This document shows, in pieces, positions 24,974 to 31,837 of a DNA stretch of 33,203 nucleotides. The notes below the pieces were generated by a model that did not search any database, was not told the origin of the DNA, and saw nothing but the letters and a program-made list of their open reading frames with translations. Within the stretch, counting starts at the first letter, position 1. Each line of letters starts with the position of its first letter. Origin of the DNA: RGIG995 sp045635765 (GTDB lineage: Bacteria > Bacillota > Clostridia > Oscillospirales > UBA644); contig JAZTWH010000004.1 of assembly GCA_045635765.1 (NCBI GenBank), positions 1-33,203 on the forward strand, read 5' to 3'. The translations under genes were made by a program, and so were the position numbers.

Positions 24974-25636
24974 ATGAACTGGAACGGAAAAGTCATCAAT
25001 TTCCTCGGGGACAGTATTACCGAGGCTGTCGGTGCTTCCTGCGAAGAAAATGGATACGTCAATCAAACGAAGGAGCTCCTGAATCTGGCCGCAGCAAATA
25101 ATTACGGTATTGCCGGCAGCCGGATCGCTCCCCGTACGATTCCTTTTTTTGCTCCCCGTTGTGAACAACACTTCGTTACACGGGTGGATAGCATGGATCC
25201 CAATGCCGACGGAATTATTGTGTTCGGCGGAACCAACGACTTCGGGAACGGAGACGCCCCTCTCGGTTCCATCCATGACACCACCGAGGATACGTTTTAC
25301 GGTGCACTGAAGATCCTTTGCGTAAAATTGATTGAGAAATATCCCGGGAAACCCATCGTTATTCTCACGCCGCTTCATCGTCTGGAAGAAGATAACATTC
25401 TTCGGGACGGAGATAAAAAGATGGCACTCGGTCATCCCCTGTCTGATTTTGTCGCTGCAGTCAAAGAGGTCGCGGCATACTATTCCCTTCCCGTTTTGGA
25501 TCTTTGGGCCGTCAGCGGATTGCAGCCCGCAATCCCTGTGATCAAAGATAATTTCATGCCCGACGGTCTCCATCCCAGCGATGCCGGACATCGGATTATT
25601 GCGGAGCGTCTTTCCGCATTCCTTACTGCTCTTTAA
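24974..25636 (+). CDS. SGNH/GDSL-type hydrolase, copy 1
   Basis: 220-aa SGNH-fold esterase/lipase-like hydrolase. All four blocks are visible: GDS with nucleophile S14 (FLGDSITE), the glycine of block II (NNYGIAGSR, 43-51), block III GGTNDFG with N88, and block V PDGLHP with D197 and H200. No signal peptide, so it is likely cytoplasmic; typical substrates are acylated sugars or short esters. ATG 24974 follows GTGGAGG. It shares about 90% protein identity with copy 2 (23 differences in 220 by my count); nine of these fall in residues 55-73. Location behind an aldolase gene suggests a sugar-related substrate, which is inference. Confidence 0.92.
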   Translation: MNWNGKVINFLGDSITEAVGASCEENGYVNQTKELLNLAAANNYGIAGSRIAPRTIPFFAPRCEQHFVTRVDSMDPNADGIIVFGGTNDFGNGDAPLGSIHDTTEDTFYGALKILCVKLIEKYPGKPIVILTPLHRLEEDNILRDGDKKMALGHPLSDFVAAVKEVAAYYSLPVLDLWAVSGLQPAIPVIKDNFMPDGLHPSDAGHRIIAERLSAFLTAL

Positions 25637-25641
25637 TGGTA

Positions 25642-25684
25642 ATGCTCCTCGGATTTCCCGGGGAGCATCTCATATATTTTTATA
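25642..25684 (+). terminator. Intrinsic terminator after SGNH copy 1
   Basis: ATGCTCCTCGG (25642-25652) pairs with CCGGGGAGCAT (25658-25668) including one T-G wobble, loop of about 5 bases, followed by CTCATATATTTTTATA. The same structure follows copy 2. Confidence 0.75.
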
Positions 25685-25700
25685 AATATCAAAAAAGTAC

Positions 25701-25729
25701 TTGACAAATCCAATCTTTTTCGGTATCGT
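25701..25729 (+). promoter_or_regulatory. Broken copy of the tetR promoter
   Basis: TTGACA (25701-25706) and 17-base spacer match the tetR promoter at 26705-26727 almost base for base, but the -10 is TATCGT instead of TATAAT, because the duplication junction falls here. Probably weak or dead. Confidence 0.6.
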
Positions 25730-25930
25730 GCGTCGAAGTGAATTCTCTTCCGTTATATTTGTCGGTTTCTGTTATGTCGTGGAATTCCTTTCGACATCAC
25801 GGCTTCAATTTAGGGAAAGGCCGGAACAATGCCCCTGTTCTCTACGGCGGGACCGGGATCCCCGCGAATCAAATCAAAAAGGCCATTGATCTCGATAAAA
25901 CTGGAGCTGCTCGATTTCTACAATAAGGCT
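25729..25930 (+). pseudogene. Relic of a second class II aldolase gene
   Basis: Three blocks align in order with the intact fba upstream: about 25729-25785 with 24343-24400 (CTTCCGTTAT, TCGGTT), about 25786-25894 with 24625-24738 (GGCTTCAATT, GGGACCGGGATCC, ATCAAAAAGGCCATTGAT), and about 25895-25930 with 24893-24928 (CAATAAGGCT at the 3' end). The intervening parts, roughly 225 and 155 bases, are deleted; a TAG (25811-25813) replaces fba codon CAG (24650-24652), and frames are shifted. No product is expected. It explains most of the 342-base gap between the two SGNH genes. Confidence 0.85.
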
Positions 25931-25978
25931 GAAACAAGTGATAATAAAATTTAAATCTATGCATGTGGAGGATTTTTT

Positions 25979-26641
25979 ATGAACTGGAACGGAAAAGTCA
26001 TCAATTTCCTCGGGGACAGTATTACCGAGGGTGTCGGTGCTTCCTGCGAAGAAAAAGGATACGTCAATCAGACGAAGGAACTCCTGAATCTGGCCGTCGC
26101 AAATAATTACGGTATTTCGGGTACTCGGATTGCTCCCCGTTCGATTCCCTATACTGTTCCCAGCTGGGAACAACCCTTTGGCACCCGGGTCGACGGAATG
26201 GATCCCAATGCCGACGGAATTATTGTGTTCGGCGGAACCAACGACTTTGGCCACGGAGATGCCCCCCTCGGTACGATCAACGATACTACCGAGGCAACCT
26301 TCTACGGTGCAATGAAGATTCTTTGCGTAAAATTGATCGAGAAATATCCCGGGAAACCCATCGTTATTCTTACTCCGCTGCATCGTTTGAGTGAAGATAA
26401 CATTCTTCGGGATGGAGATATTAAGATGGCCCTCGGTCATCCCCTGTCTGATTTCGTTGCTGCAGTCAAAGAGGTTGCGGCATATTATTCTCTTCCCGTT
26501 TTGGATCTCTGGGCTGTCAGCGGATTGCAGCCCGCAATCCCTGTGATCAAAGAAAATTTTATGCCCGACGGTGTTCATCCCAGCGATGCCGGGCATCGGA
26601 TTATTGCGGAGCGTCTTTCCGCGTTTCTTACTGCTCTTTAA
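25979..26641 (+). CDS. SGNH/GDSL-type hydrolase, copy 2
   Basis: 220-aa duplicate of the upstream hydrolase with the same catalytic residues: S14 (FLGDSITE), NNYGISGTR block II, N88 (GGTNDFG), D197 and H200 (PDGVHP). The final 108 residues differ from copy 1 at only four positions, whereas residues 55-73 differ at nine (for example R62S, C63W, H66P, V68G). Because catalysis is preserved while one segment diverged, altered substrate choice is a reasonable inference. The ribosome binding site GTGGAGG is retained. Its own promoter is unclear: the fba relic and the broken TTGACA element lie upstream, so expression may depend on read-through from copy 1. Confidence 0.92.
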   Translation: MNWNGKVINFLGDSITEGVGASCEEKGYVNQTKELLNLAVANNYGISGTRIAPRSIPYTVPSWEQPFGTRVDGMDPNADGIIVFGGTNDFGHGDAPLGTINDTTEATFYGAMKILCVKLIEKYPGKPIVILTPLHRLSEDNILRDGDIKMALGHPLSDFVAAVKEVAAYYSLPVLDLWAVSGLQPAIPVIKENFMPDGVHPSDAGHRIIAERLSAFLTAL

Positions 26642-26646
26642 TGGGA

Positions 26647-26688
26647 ATACTCCTCGGATTCCCGGGGAGCATCTCATATATTTTTATA
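26647..26688 (+). terminator. Intrinsic terminator after SGNH copy 2
   Basis: ATACTCCTCGG (26647-26657) pairs with CCGGGGAGCAT (26662-26672) with one A-C mismatch and one wobble, followed by CTCATATATTTTTATA. A slightly weakened version of the terminator after copy 1. Confidence 0.7.
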
Positions 26689-26704
26689 AATATTAGAAAG
26701 GTAC

Positions 26705-26733
26705 TTGACAAATCCAATCTTTTGTGGTATAAT
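26705..26733 (+). promoter_or_regulatory. Consensus promoter of the TetR-epimerase-DapA-like operon
   Basis: TTGACA (26705-26710), 17-base spacer, TATAAT (26728-26733). Both boxes match consensus. The predicted start, about 26740, lies inside the inverted repeat at 26736-26755. Confidence 0.9.
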
Positions 26734-26735
26734 GT

Positions 26736-26755
26736 AAGTAACCAAACAGTTACTT
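26736..26755. promoter_or_regulatory. Probable operator for the adjacent TetR regulator
   Basis: AAGTAAC (26736-26742) and GTTACTT (26749-26755) form a perfect 7-bp inverted repeat with a 6-base spacer, three bases after the -10 box and covering the predicted transcription start. A TetR-family gene starts 25 bases downstream, so autorepression by a dimer bound here is the simplest reading. Confidence 0.7.
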
Positions 26756-26779
26756 TGCGGTTTCAGGAAAGGAGAACCT

Positions 26780-27421
26780 ATGGCAGAACGGGATGCGGAA
26801 CGCAGCAAACAACGCATTTTGTCTGCGGCGGAGTATGAATTTTCCGAAAAAGGATACTTTGGAGCACGAGTAGATGAAATCGCGGCTAAGGCTGAGATCA
26901 ACAAGCGTATGATCTATGCGTACTTTAAGGACAAGGAAAATCTCTACCAACAGGTCCTATCTCAAGTATATCTTCGCATGGAAGTGGAAGAGCAAGTCCT
27001 GATTGATAACCGATACAAGGGCGTAGAATTGATTCGCCAGATCGTTTCTTCCTATTTCTCTTTTTTGCAGAATAACCCGACGGTCGTTCGTATTTTGATG
27101 TGGGAGAATTTGAATCAGGGCAAGTACTTAACAGCCATTGAAAATAGTCGGATCGAGCGTAACACCATCCAATACTTTGTCAGCTCCCTCGAAGAGGGCA
27201 AGCGGGAAGGTATCTTCCGTTCGGATATAGACAGCTGGCATACGGCTCTTTCGTTGATTACCACGTGCTTTGCCAACTTTTCCAATCAATATACCTTATC
27301 CAAACTTTTTCATGCGGATCTCTTTGATGAGACCATGGTTGAACAGCGAAAACAGCATACCATCCAATTGATGGTTGCTTATTTATGTAACAAAAAACAA
27401 GGAGGAACACTTAATGAGTAA
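26780..27421 (+). CDS. TetR-family transcriptional regulator
   Basis: 213-aa one-component repressor. The N-terminal HTH domain is typical: RILSAAEYEFSEKGYFGA, VDEIAAKAEINKR (recognition region about 31-45) and MIYAYFKDKENLY. The all-helical C-terminal domain (about 60-205) would bind the inducer and dimerise; its ligand is not predictable. ATG 26780 follows AAAGGAG. The gene overlaps the epimerase gene by 8 bases and lies behind a palindromic site at the transcription start, so it likely controls its own operon in response to a substrate of the following two enzymes. Confidence 0.93.
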   Translation: MAERDAERSKQRILSAAEYEFSEKGYFGARVDEIAAKAEINKRMIYAYFKDKENLYQQVLSQVYLRMEVEEQVLIDNRYKGVELIRQIVSSYFSFLQNNPTVVRILMWENLNQGKYLTAIENSRIERNTIQYFVSSLEEGKREGIFRSDIDSWHTALSLITTCFANFSNQYTLSKLFHADLFDETMVEQRKQHTIQLMVAYLCNKKQGGTLNE

Positions 27422-28445
27422 CATTCAGTGGACAGAAGAAGTTTTAAACCAAATGTTGACCACGCCTTCTCAAGCGCTGATCGACGATGTCGCCAAAATT
27501 GAAGGCGATATCATGGTTCTTGGTGCCGGAGGGAAAATGGGTCCCGACGTATGCATTTTGGCGGCAAGAGCCGTCAAAGCCGCAGGCTTGGAAAAGAAGA
27601 TCTACGCAGTCTCCCGGTTTTCCGATAAGATGGCGGCAAAACGCCTGGAGGACGAGGGAATTACCGTTATTTCCTGCGATCTGATGGATGACGGTGCCCT
27701 GGAAAATCTGCCTGACTGCGAAAATATTATTTTCATGGCTGGGAGAAAGTTTGGAACCAACGGCAGTGAATATCTGACCTGGGGAATGAATTCCTGGCTT
27801 CCTTGCATGACCGCAAAACGGTTTTCCAAATCCAATATCGTCGCTTTCTCCAGCGGAAACCTGTATCCCAAGGTTCCCACCTGCAGCGGCGGCGTGACGG
27901 AAGAAGTGAATCCTTTGCCCGTCGGTGAATACCCCATGTCCTGCCTTGCCAGAGAACGTGCCTTTGAGTATGCCTCCAAAGCCCTTGGAACCAAGGTCTG
28001 CATTATGCGTCTCAACTATGCCGTGGATCTTCGGTACGGTGTGCTGCACGATATTGCACAGACTATTCTTTCCGGCAACCCCATGGATCTCTCCGCCATG
28101 CCCAGCTTTAACTGCATTTGGCAGAAGGATGCCAATGAGGCGGCCATCCGTCTTTTGTTACATACCGATTCTCCCATGAGCATCGTAAACGTTACCGGCC
28201 CTGAAACCGCAGGGGTTAAATATACCGCACAACGCCTTGCCCGGGCCCTGGGAAAAGAAGTTACCTTCGTTGGTCAGGAAGCCGACACCGCATACTTGAA
28301 CAATGCAGGAAAAATGTTCTGCATGTTTGGCTATCCGACGGTTTGCCTGGATACGCTGATCGACTGGCAGGCAGAATGGCTCCTTGCTGGCGGCCGCAGC
28401 TTGGGTAAGCCTACCCATTTTGAAGAAAGGAACGGGAATTACTAA
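27414..28445 (+). CDS. NAD(P)-dependent epimerase/dehydratase-like oxidoreductase
   Basis: 343-aa extended short-chain dehydrogenase fold. The nucleotide-binding loop is GAGGKMG (37-43). The SDR catalytic tyrosine aligns with Y173 in GEYPMSCLARERAFEY; the lysine of the usual YxxxK is C177. I recall related proteins paired with DapA-like genes having the same ScLxRER segment, so this may be a subfamily trait rather than a defect. The true start is ATG 27414 behind CAAGGAGG, overlapping the tetR stop. It overlaps the next gene by one base (TAATG). Product and substrate are unknown; context suggests a sugar acid or keto acid route. Confidence 0.85.
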   Translation: MSNIQWTEEVLNQMLTTPSQALIDDVAKIEGDIMVLGAGGKMGPDVCILAARAVKAAGLEKKIYAVSRFSDKMAAKRLEDEGITVISCDLMDDGALENLPDCENIIFMAGRKFGTNGSEYLTWGMNSWLPCMTAKRFSKSNIVAFSSGNLYPKVPTCSGGVTEEVNPLPVGEYPMSCLARERAFEYASKALGTKVCIMRLNYAVDLRYGVLHDIAQTILSGNPMDLSAMPSFNCIWQKDANEAAIRLLLHTDSPMSIVNVTGPETAGVKYTAQRLARALGKEVTFVGQEADTAYLNNAGKMFCMFGYPTVCLDTLIDWQAEWLLAGGRSLGKPTHFEERNGNY

Positions 28446-29497
28446 TGAATCGTCACGAAAAAGCACTTGAGATCCTTCACAACGGGACTGTGATCCCCGC
28501 CATCCCCTTGGCGTTAAATGAAAATCGGAAATTTGATGAGTCCTATCAACGCCGTATGGTTCGCTACTATATGGCGGCCGGTTCCGGCGGGGTTGCCGCG
28601 GCTGTTCACAGCACCCAGTTTGAAATCCGCGACCCCGAACACAATTTGTTCCGCCCCGTCCTGGAAACCGTTATCTCCGAAATGGAAAAATTTGAAGCCG
28701 AAACCGGCAAGGTTTTGGTTCGTATTTCCGGGGTTTGCGGTGCTACGGAACAGGCTTGCGAAGAAGCCCGCCTCACCAAGGAATTGGGCTATGATGCGGT
28801 TTTGCTCAGCCCCGGCGGTTTGAATGACTGGTCGGAAGAAATGCTTCTCGAGCGTACCCGTGCTGTCGCTGAAATTATGCCGGTCATTGGATTCTATTTG
28901 CAGGAAGCCGTCGGCGGTCGTCTCCTTTCCAAAGACTATTGGAGAAAGCTTGCTGATATTCCCAACGTCGTCGCCATTAAATGTGCTTGCTTTGACCGTT
29001 ATCGTACCCAGGATCTGGTCAAAGGCGTTATGGCATCGAACCGGGCCGACGAGGTTGCTCTCTATACCGGAAACGATGATCATATCATCATGGACCTGCT
29101 GACTCCCTTCGTTCACGATGGCCACAAAAAGTACTTTGTCGGCGGTTTGTTGGGCCAGTGGTCCGTATGGACGAATCGCGCCGTTGAAATTTTTAATCGT
29201 TGCAAGGAATGTCGCGAAACCGGCACCATCGATGCAAGCCTTTTGACCGTTGCCGAGCATCTGACCGAAGCAAACGGGGCAGTCTTTGATGTGGCTCATA
29301 AGTTTGCCGGATGCATCCCCGGCTTGCATTACGTGTTGATGAAGCAGGGCTTGATGCGTGGAACCTGGTGCTTGAATCCCAATGAAGTCTTGTCCGAAGG
29401 ACAGGCGGAGGAAATTGACCGCCTCTGGACGGCATATCCCGAAGTTGCGGATGATGATTTCATTAAGGAATTCACTTCCAAGAATCCCTTGAACTAA
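28445..29497 (+). CDS. Dihydrodipicolinate synthase family (DapA-like) aldolase/dehydratase
   Basis: 350-aa class I Schiff-base aldolase/lyase of the DapA/NanA superfamily. The Schiff-base lysine is K179 (VVAIKCACFD) and the partner tyrosine Y151 (VIGFYLQEAV). The usual GTTGE loop is replaced by GGVAAAVHSTQFE near residues 48-60, and the protein is about 50 residues longer than true DapA, so lysine biosynthesis is unlikely. Such proteins paired with an SDR-type oxidoreductase act in sugar-acid or related catabolism. The start overlaps the previous stop by one base, so the two enzymes are co-translated. Two hairpins follow the gene. Confidence 0.88.
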   Translation: MNRHEKALEILHNGTVIPAIPLALNENRKFDESYQRRMVRYYMAAGSGGVAAAVHSTQFEIRDPEHNLFRPVLETVISEMEKFEAETGKVLVRISGVCGATEQACEEARLTKELGYDAVLLSPGGLNDWSEEMLLERTRAVAEIMPVIGFYLQEAVGGRLLSKDYWRKLADIPNVVAIKCACFDRYRTQDLVKGVMASNRADEVALYTGNDDHIIMDLLTPFVHDGHKKYFVGGLLGQWSVWTNRAVEIFNRCKECRETGTIDASLLTVAEHLTEANGAVFDVAHKFAGCIPGLHYVLMKQGLMRGTWCLNPNEVLSEGQAEEIDRLWTAYPEVADDDFIKEFTSKNPLN

Positions 29498-29506
29498 TTG
29501 CAGAAT

Positions 29507-29533
29507 AGGACCGTCGGAATCCCCGACGGTCCT
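29507..29533 (+). terminator. Hairpin after the DapA-like gene
   Basis: AGGACCGTCGG (29507-29517) pairs perfectly with CCGACGGTCCT (29523-29533), loop AATCC. It has no U-tract, so it may act as an mRNA 3'-end stabiliser with the next hairpin doing the terminating. Confidence 0.6.
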
Positions 29534-29546
29534 TACTGTATACCGA

Positions 29547-29573
29547 AAAACCACGCGACTATCGCGTGGTTTT
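29547..29573. terminator. Bidirectional terminator between convergent operons
   Basis: AAAACCACGCGA (29547-29558) pairs with TCGCGTGGTTTT (29562-29573), loop CTA. The stem itself ends in TTTT on the plus strand and in TTTTTC on the minus strand, so it can terminate both the DapA-like operon and the minus-strand ATP-grasp operon. Confidence 0.88.
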
Positions 29574-29600
29574 CAATGGGCCGCACGGGGGCTCATTTTT

Positions 29601-30467
29601 TTATAAAAGGGATGAAAAATCAAAACTTTGAGAATCCGTACGCACAAGGTCTGCAATCAGGGTTTCGACGGAAATATTACATACGGCGTTTAATTCTTTA
29701 AATAATCCGTTGGAATTTACTTCACACAGCACCGGTTCGTTATCCGGTCCGTAGAGCAGATCCACTCCGCCAAAGTCCAGCCCGAGCAATCGGCAGGCGT
29801 CCTCCGCCGCTTGCCAAAAGCCTTCGGGAGGGTCAATCTTTCTTCCGTGTCCTCCGACGCCGACGTTGGAACGGAAATCGTTCGGATTATAACGCTCCAT
29901 CGCCGCAACTGCACGGCCCCCAACCACGTAGATTCTCACGTCTTTCCCCGGACAGGTGCCAACGTATTTTTGAAAAAGGGACGGCTTTCCCTTCCACCGT
30001 TCACAACAGGACAGAAGCTCCTCCGGAGAGGAGATGAACTGCACCTGCTGCCCCAAGGACCCGAAGGCTAATTTCGCAACCAGTGGGAATCCCAGGCGTT
30101 CTCCCGTCTGTTCTGCAAATTTTTTTTGAAATACGGGATCCTCGGAAAATAACAGGGGAGACGTCACTGTGTCCGGGACGATAAGATCGTGCCGCAGCAG
30201 TTCCGTCGTTCGGCGTTTGTCGTCACACAATTCAATGGATCCGATGTTGTTGTAAAGGCGAACTCCCAACAACTCCAGACGAAGCCCCGTAATAACGTCC
30301 TTGTCAAAATAGACGCATTTTTCAAATTCAATTCGTTCGTCGGGCCAAAACAGTATTTCGTCCGTATAGTAGCAGGGGCAATCCAACTCCCTTGCAACGG
30401 CTCGGGCCTGATCTCCGAAAATTCCTTCCAGGGATCGGTTGTACAAAACGGCGTATCGCGTATTCAT
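29601..30467 (-). CDS. ATP-grasp ligase, RimK-like
   Basis: 288-aa ATP-grasp enzyme. Recognisable segments: GFPLVAKLAFGSLGQQVQ (nucleotide-binding lysine and glycine-rich loop), YVGTCPGKDVRIYVVGGRAV, FRSNVGVGG, and the metal-binding LLYGPDNEPVLCEVNSNG. RimK/LysX-type enzymes join a carboxylate to an amine with ATP, for example adding glutamates or making small peptides; the substrate here is unknown. ATG at 30467 lies four bases after the stop of the PLP-enzyme gene, so the two are co-translated. Length is typical. Pairing with a gamma-lyase-like gene is not an arrangement I recognise. Confidence 0.87.
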   Translation of the reverse strand: MNTRYAVLYNRSLEGIFGDQARAVARELDCPCYYTDEILFWPDERIEFEKCVYFDKDVITGLRLELLGVRLYNNIGSIELCDDKRRTTELLRHDLIVPDTVTSPLLFSEDPVFQKKFAEQTGERLGFPLVAKLAFGSLGQQVQFISSPEELLSCCERWKGKPSLFQKYVGTCPGKDVRIYVVGGRAVAAMERYNPNDFRSNVGVGGHGRKIDPPEGFWQAAEDACRLLGLDFGGVDLLYGPDNEPVLCEVNSNGLFKELNAVCNISVETLIADLVRTDSQSFDFSSLL

Positions 30468-30471
30468 CGTA

Positions 30472-31710
30472 TCATTCTTTCATCATTTCTTCGTAGGCGG
30501 TCAATATGGCCAGCTTTCCGCTGGGGTAGGTCAATCCCCCTTGCAAATATCCGACAAAGGGCTCACGCATCGGTCCGTCGGCGGAAATTTCAATGGATGC
30601 ACCGGAAACAAAGGTCCCGGCGGCCATAATGACCTGATCGTCGTATCCGTCTTCCAAGTATGGTTCCGGATACACGTAGGAGTCTACCGGGGAGCCCTTT
30701 TGGATTCCCTGACAGAATCGAATCAGCTTTTGGGGATCCCGAAAGGTGACGGTTTGAACAATATCGCTGCGGGGTGCGTCAAAGGCGGGAGAGGTTTCAA
30801 ATCCCGCATTTTCAAAAAGCTTTGCCGCAAAGATTGCACATTTCATAGCCTCCGCAACGGTGTGCGGTGCTAAGAACAACCCCATGGCAAGAAATCTGGT
30901 TTGATCGAGGGACGGCGTGCAGTCTTTTCCCAAGCCGACGGCGGTCAGTCGATAGGCGGCTTTTTCCACCAAGTCGGACCGGCCTGCGATATATCCACCG
31001 GTCAGGGCAATTCCGCCTCCCGCATTTTTGATCATGGATCCGGCAATCAGGTCTGCACCCACCTCCGTGGGCTCCCGCAGCTCCGTAAATTCCCCGTAGC
31101 AGTTATCTACCATTACGATTGCCCGTTTGTTTACGGTTTTGACGATCTGCCCGATCATGTCAATGGTCAGTGCCGGACGGGTCGTATATCCCCGAGAGCG
31201 TTGGATATAGACCATCTTAATGGACGAATCTTCCGTTAAAGCATCATCAATGGCGTTGTAATTGGGGGTAAAGTCCTCCAGAAGATCGATTTGACGATAT
31301 TTTACTCCGAAATCCGCCAAGGATCCGTCCCCCGGGGTCCCGGAGAGACCTACGGTCTGCAATAAGGTATCGTAGGGCTTCCCGGTAACGGTCAGCATGG
31401 TGTCTCCCGGTCTGAGAACGGCAAAAAGTGCGGTTGCAAGAGTGTTCGTTCCCGACGAGAAATTATGCCGAACCAAGGCGTCTTCTGCCCCCAGAACCTG
31501 AGCCCAAACGGCATCCAGGGTGTCTCTCCCCATGTCGTCGTGGCCGTATCCCGTGGTCCCCCACAGCGTTGCCTGGGAAACTCGATGGTCCCAAAAGGCC
31601 TGCATGACCTTTTCCGTATTTTTTTCAGCAATTCTTTCAATGATGCGGAATTGATCCCGTACTTGATTTTCTGCCTGCTCCGCCACCAATCGCGTGTCTA
31701 ATGAAAACAT
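30472..31710 (-). CDS. PLP-dependent methionine gamma-lyase family protein (YnbB-like)
   Basis: 412-aa fold-type I PLP enzyme of the YnbB/'aluminium resistance protein' family, related to Cys/Met metabolism enzymes. The PLP lysine is K228 in GSMIKNAGGGI; the aspartate contacting the pyridine nitrogen is in VMVDNCYGEF; FSSGTNTLA forms the phosphate region. No reaction has been firmly established for the family; annotation as gamma-lyase comes from homology. ATG at 31710 is preferred because GGGAG lies about 10 bases upstream; ATG 31719 is too close to it. Usually found near miaA/hfq/glnR in Firmicutes, here it is coupled to an ATP-grasp gene. It has its own consensus promoter. Confidence 0.9.
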   Translation of the reverse strand: MFSLDTRLVAEQAENQVRDQFRIIERIAEKNTEKVMQAFWDHRVSQATLWGTTGYGHDDMGRDTLDAVWAQVLGAEDALVRHNFSSGTNTLATALFAVLRPGDTMLTVTGKPYDTLLQTVGLSGTPGDGSLADFGVKYRQIDLLEDFTPNYNAIDDALTEDSSIKMVYIQRSRGYTTRPALTIDMIGQIVKTVNKRAIVMVDNCYGEFTELREPTEVGADLIAGSMIKNAGGGIALTGGYIAGRSDLVEKAAYRLTAVGLGKDCTPSLDQTRFLAMGLFLAPHTVAEAMKCAIFAAKLFENAGFETSPAFDAPRSDIVQTVTFRDPQKLIRFCQGIQKGSPVDSYVYPEPYLEDGYDDQVIMAAGTFVSGASIEISADGPMREPFVGYLQGGLTYPSGKLAILTAYEEMMKE

Positions 31711-31736
31711 TTTTCCCATTCTCCCATTTTTGCTAC

Positions 31737-31765
31737 TTGCTTTTTTATAAAAAATATGTTAAAAT
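31737..31765 (+). promoter_or_regulatory. Probable ung promoter
   Basis: TTGCTT (31737-31742), 17-base spacer, TAAAAT (31760-31765) preceded by TGT as an extended -10. Predicted start about 31772. It points towards the minus-strand promoter at 31791-31819. Confidence 0.6.
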
Positions 31766-31790
31766 AGAAATAGAAAGTGCATCTTCTTCT

Positions 31791-31819
31791 ATTATATAGG
31801 ATAAACATCAAACTGTCAA
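31791..31819 (-). promoter_or_regulatory. Consensus promoter of the PLP-enzyme/ATP-grasp operon
   Basis: Minus strand: TTGACA (31819-31814), 17-base spacer, TATAAT (31796-31791); exact consensus. Predicted start about 31784, leaving a leader of some 75 bases that runs back through the ung promoter. Confidence 0.88.
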
Positions 31820-31837
31820 GAAGGGAACTGAGGTTTT

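Larger units (their letters stand above)
24345..25728 (+). repeat. Tandem duplication, first unit (3' fba + SGNH gene + tail)
   Basis: The segment from mid-fba through the SGNH gene, its terminator and a TTGACA box is repeated directly downstream (25729-26733). Matches include the sequence before the gene (GGAGGATTTTTTATGAAC), the gene itself, the hairpin after it, and CTTGACAAATCCAATCTTTT. Edges are by-eye estimates, good to about 10 bases. Confidence 0.8.
25729..26733 (+). repeat. Tandem duplication, second unit
   Basis: Direct copy of the unit beginning at about 24345, shortened by deletions in its fba part. It ends at the intact tetR promoter, which was the original right border of the duplicated block. 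Confidence 0.78.

Noticed and set aside
24068..25591. Minus-strand open frame opposite fba and SGNH copy 1
   Set aside because: It spans two convincing plus-strand genes and the gap between them, has no ribosome binding site and resembles no family. The similar frame opposite copy 2 exists only because of the duplication.
25701..25889. Small ORFs in the gap between the two SGNH genes
   Set aside because: The sequence aligns in pieces with fba, with deletions and frame shifts, so these are relic fragments and not new genes.
28514..29554. Minus-strand open frame opposite the DapA-like gene
   Set aside because: Shadow of a gene with clear catalytic residues; it would also cross the hairpin at 29507-29533.
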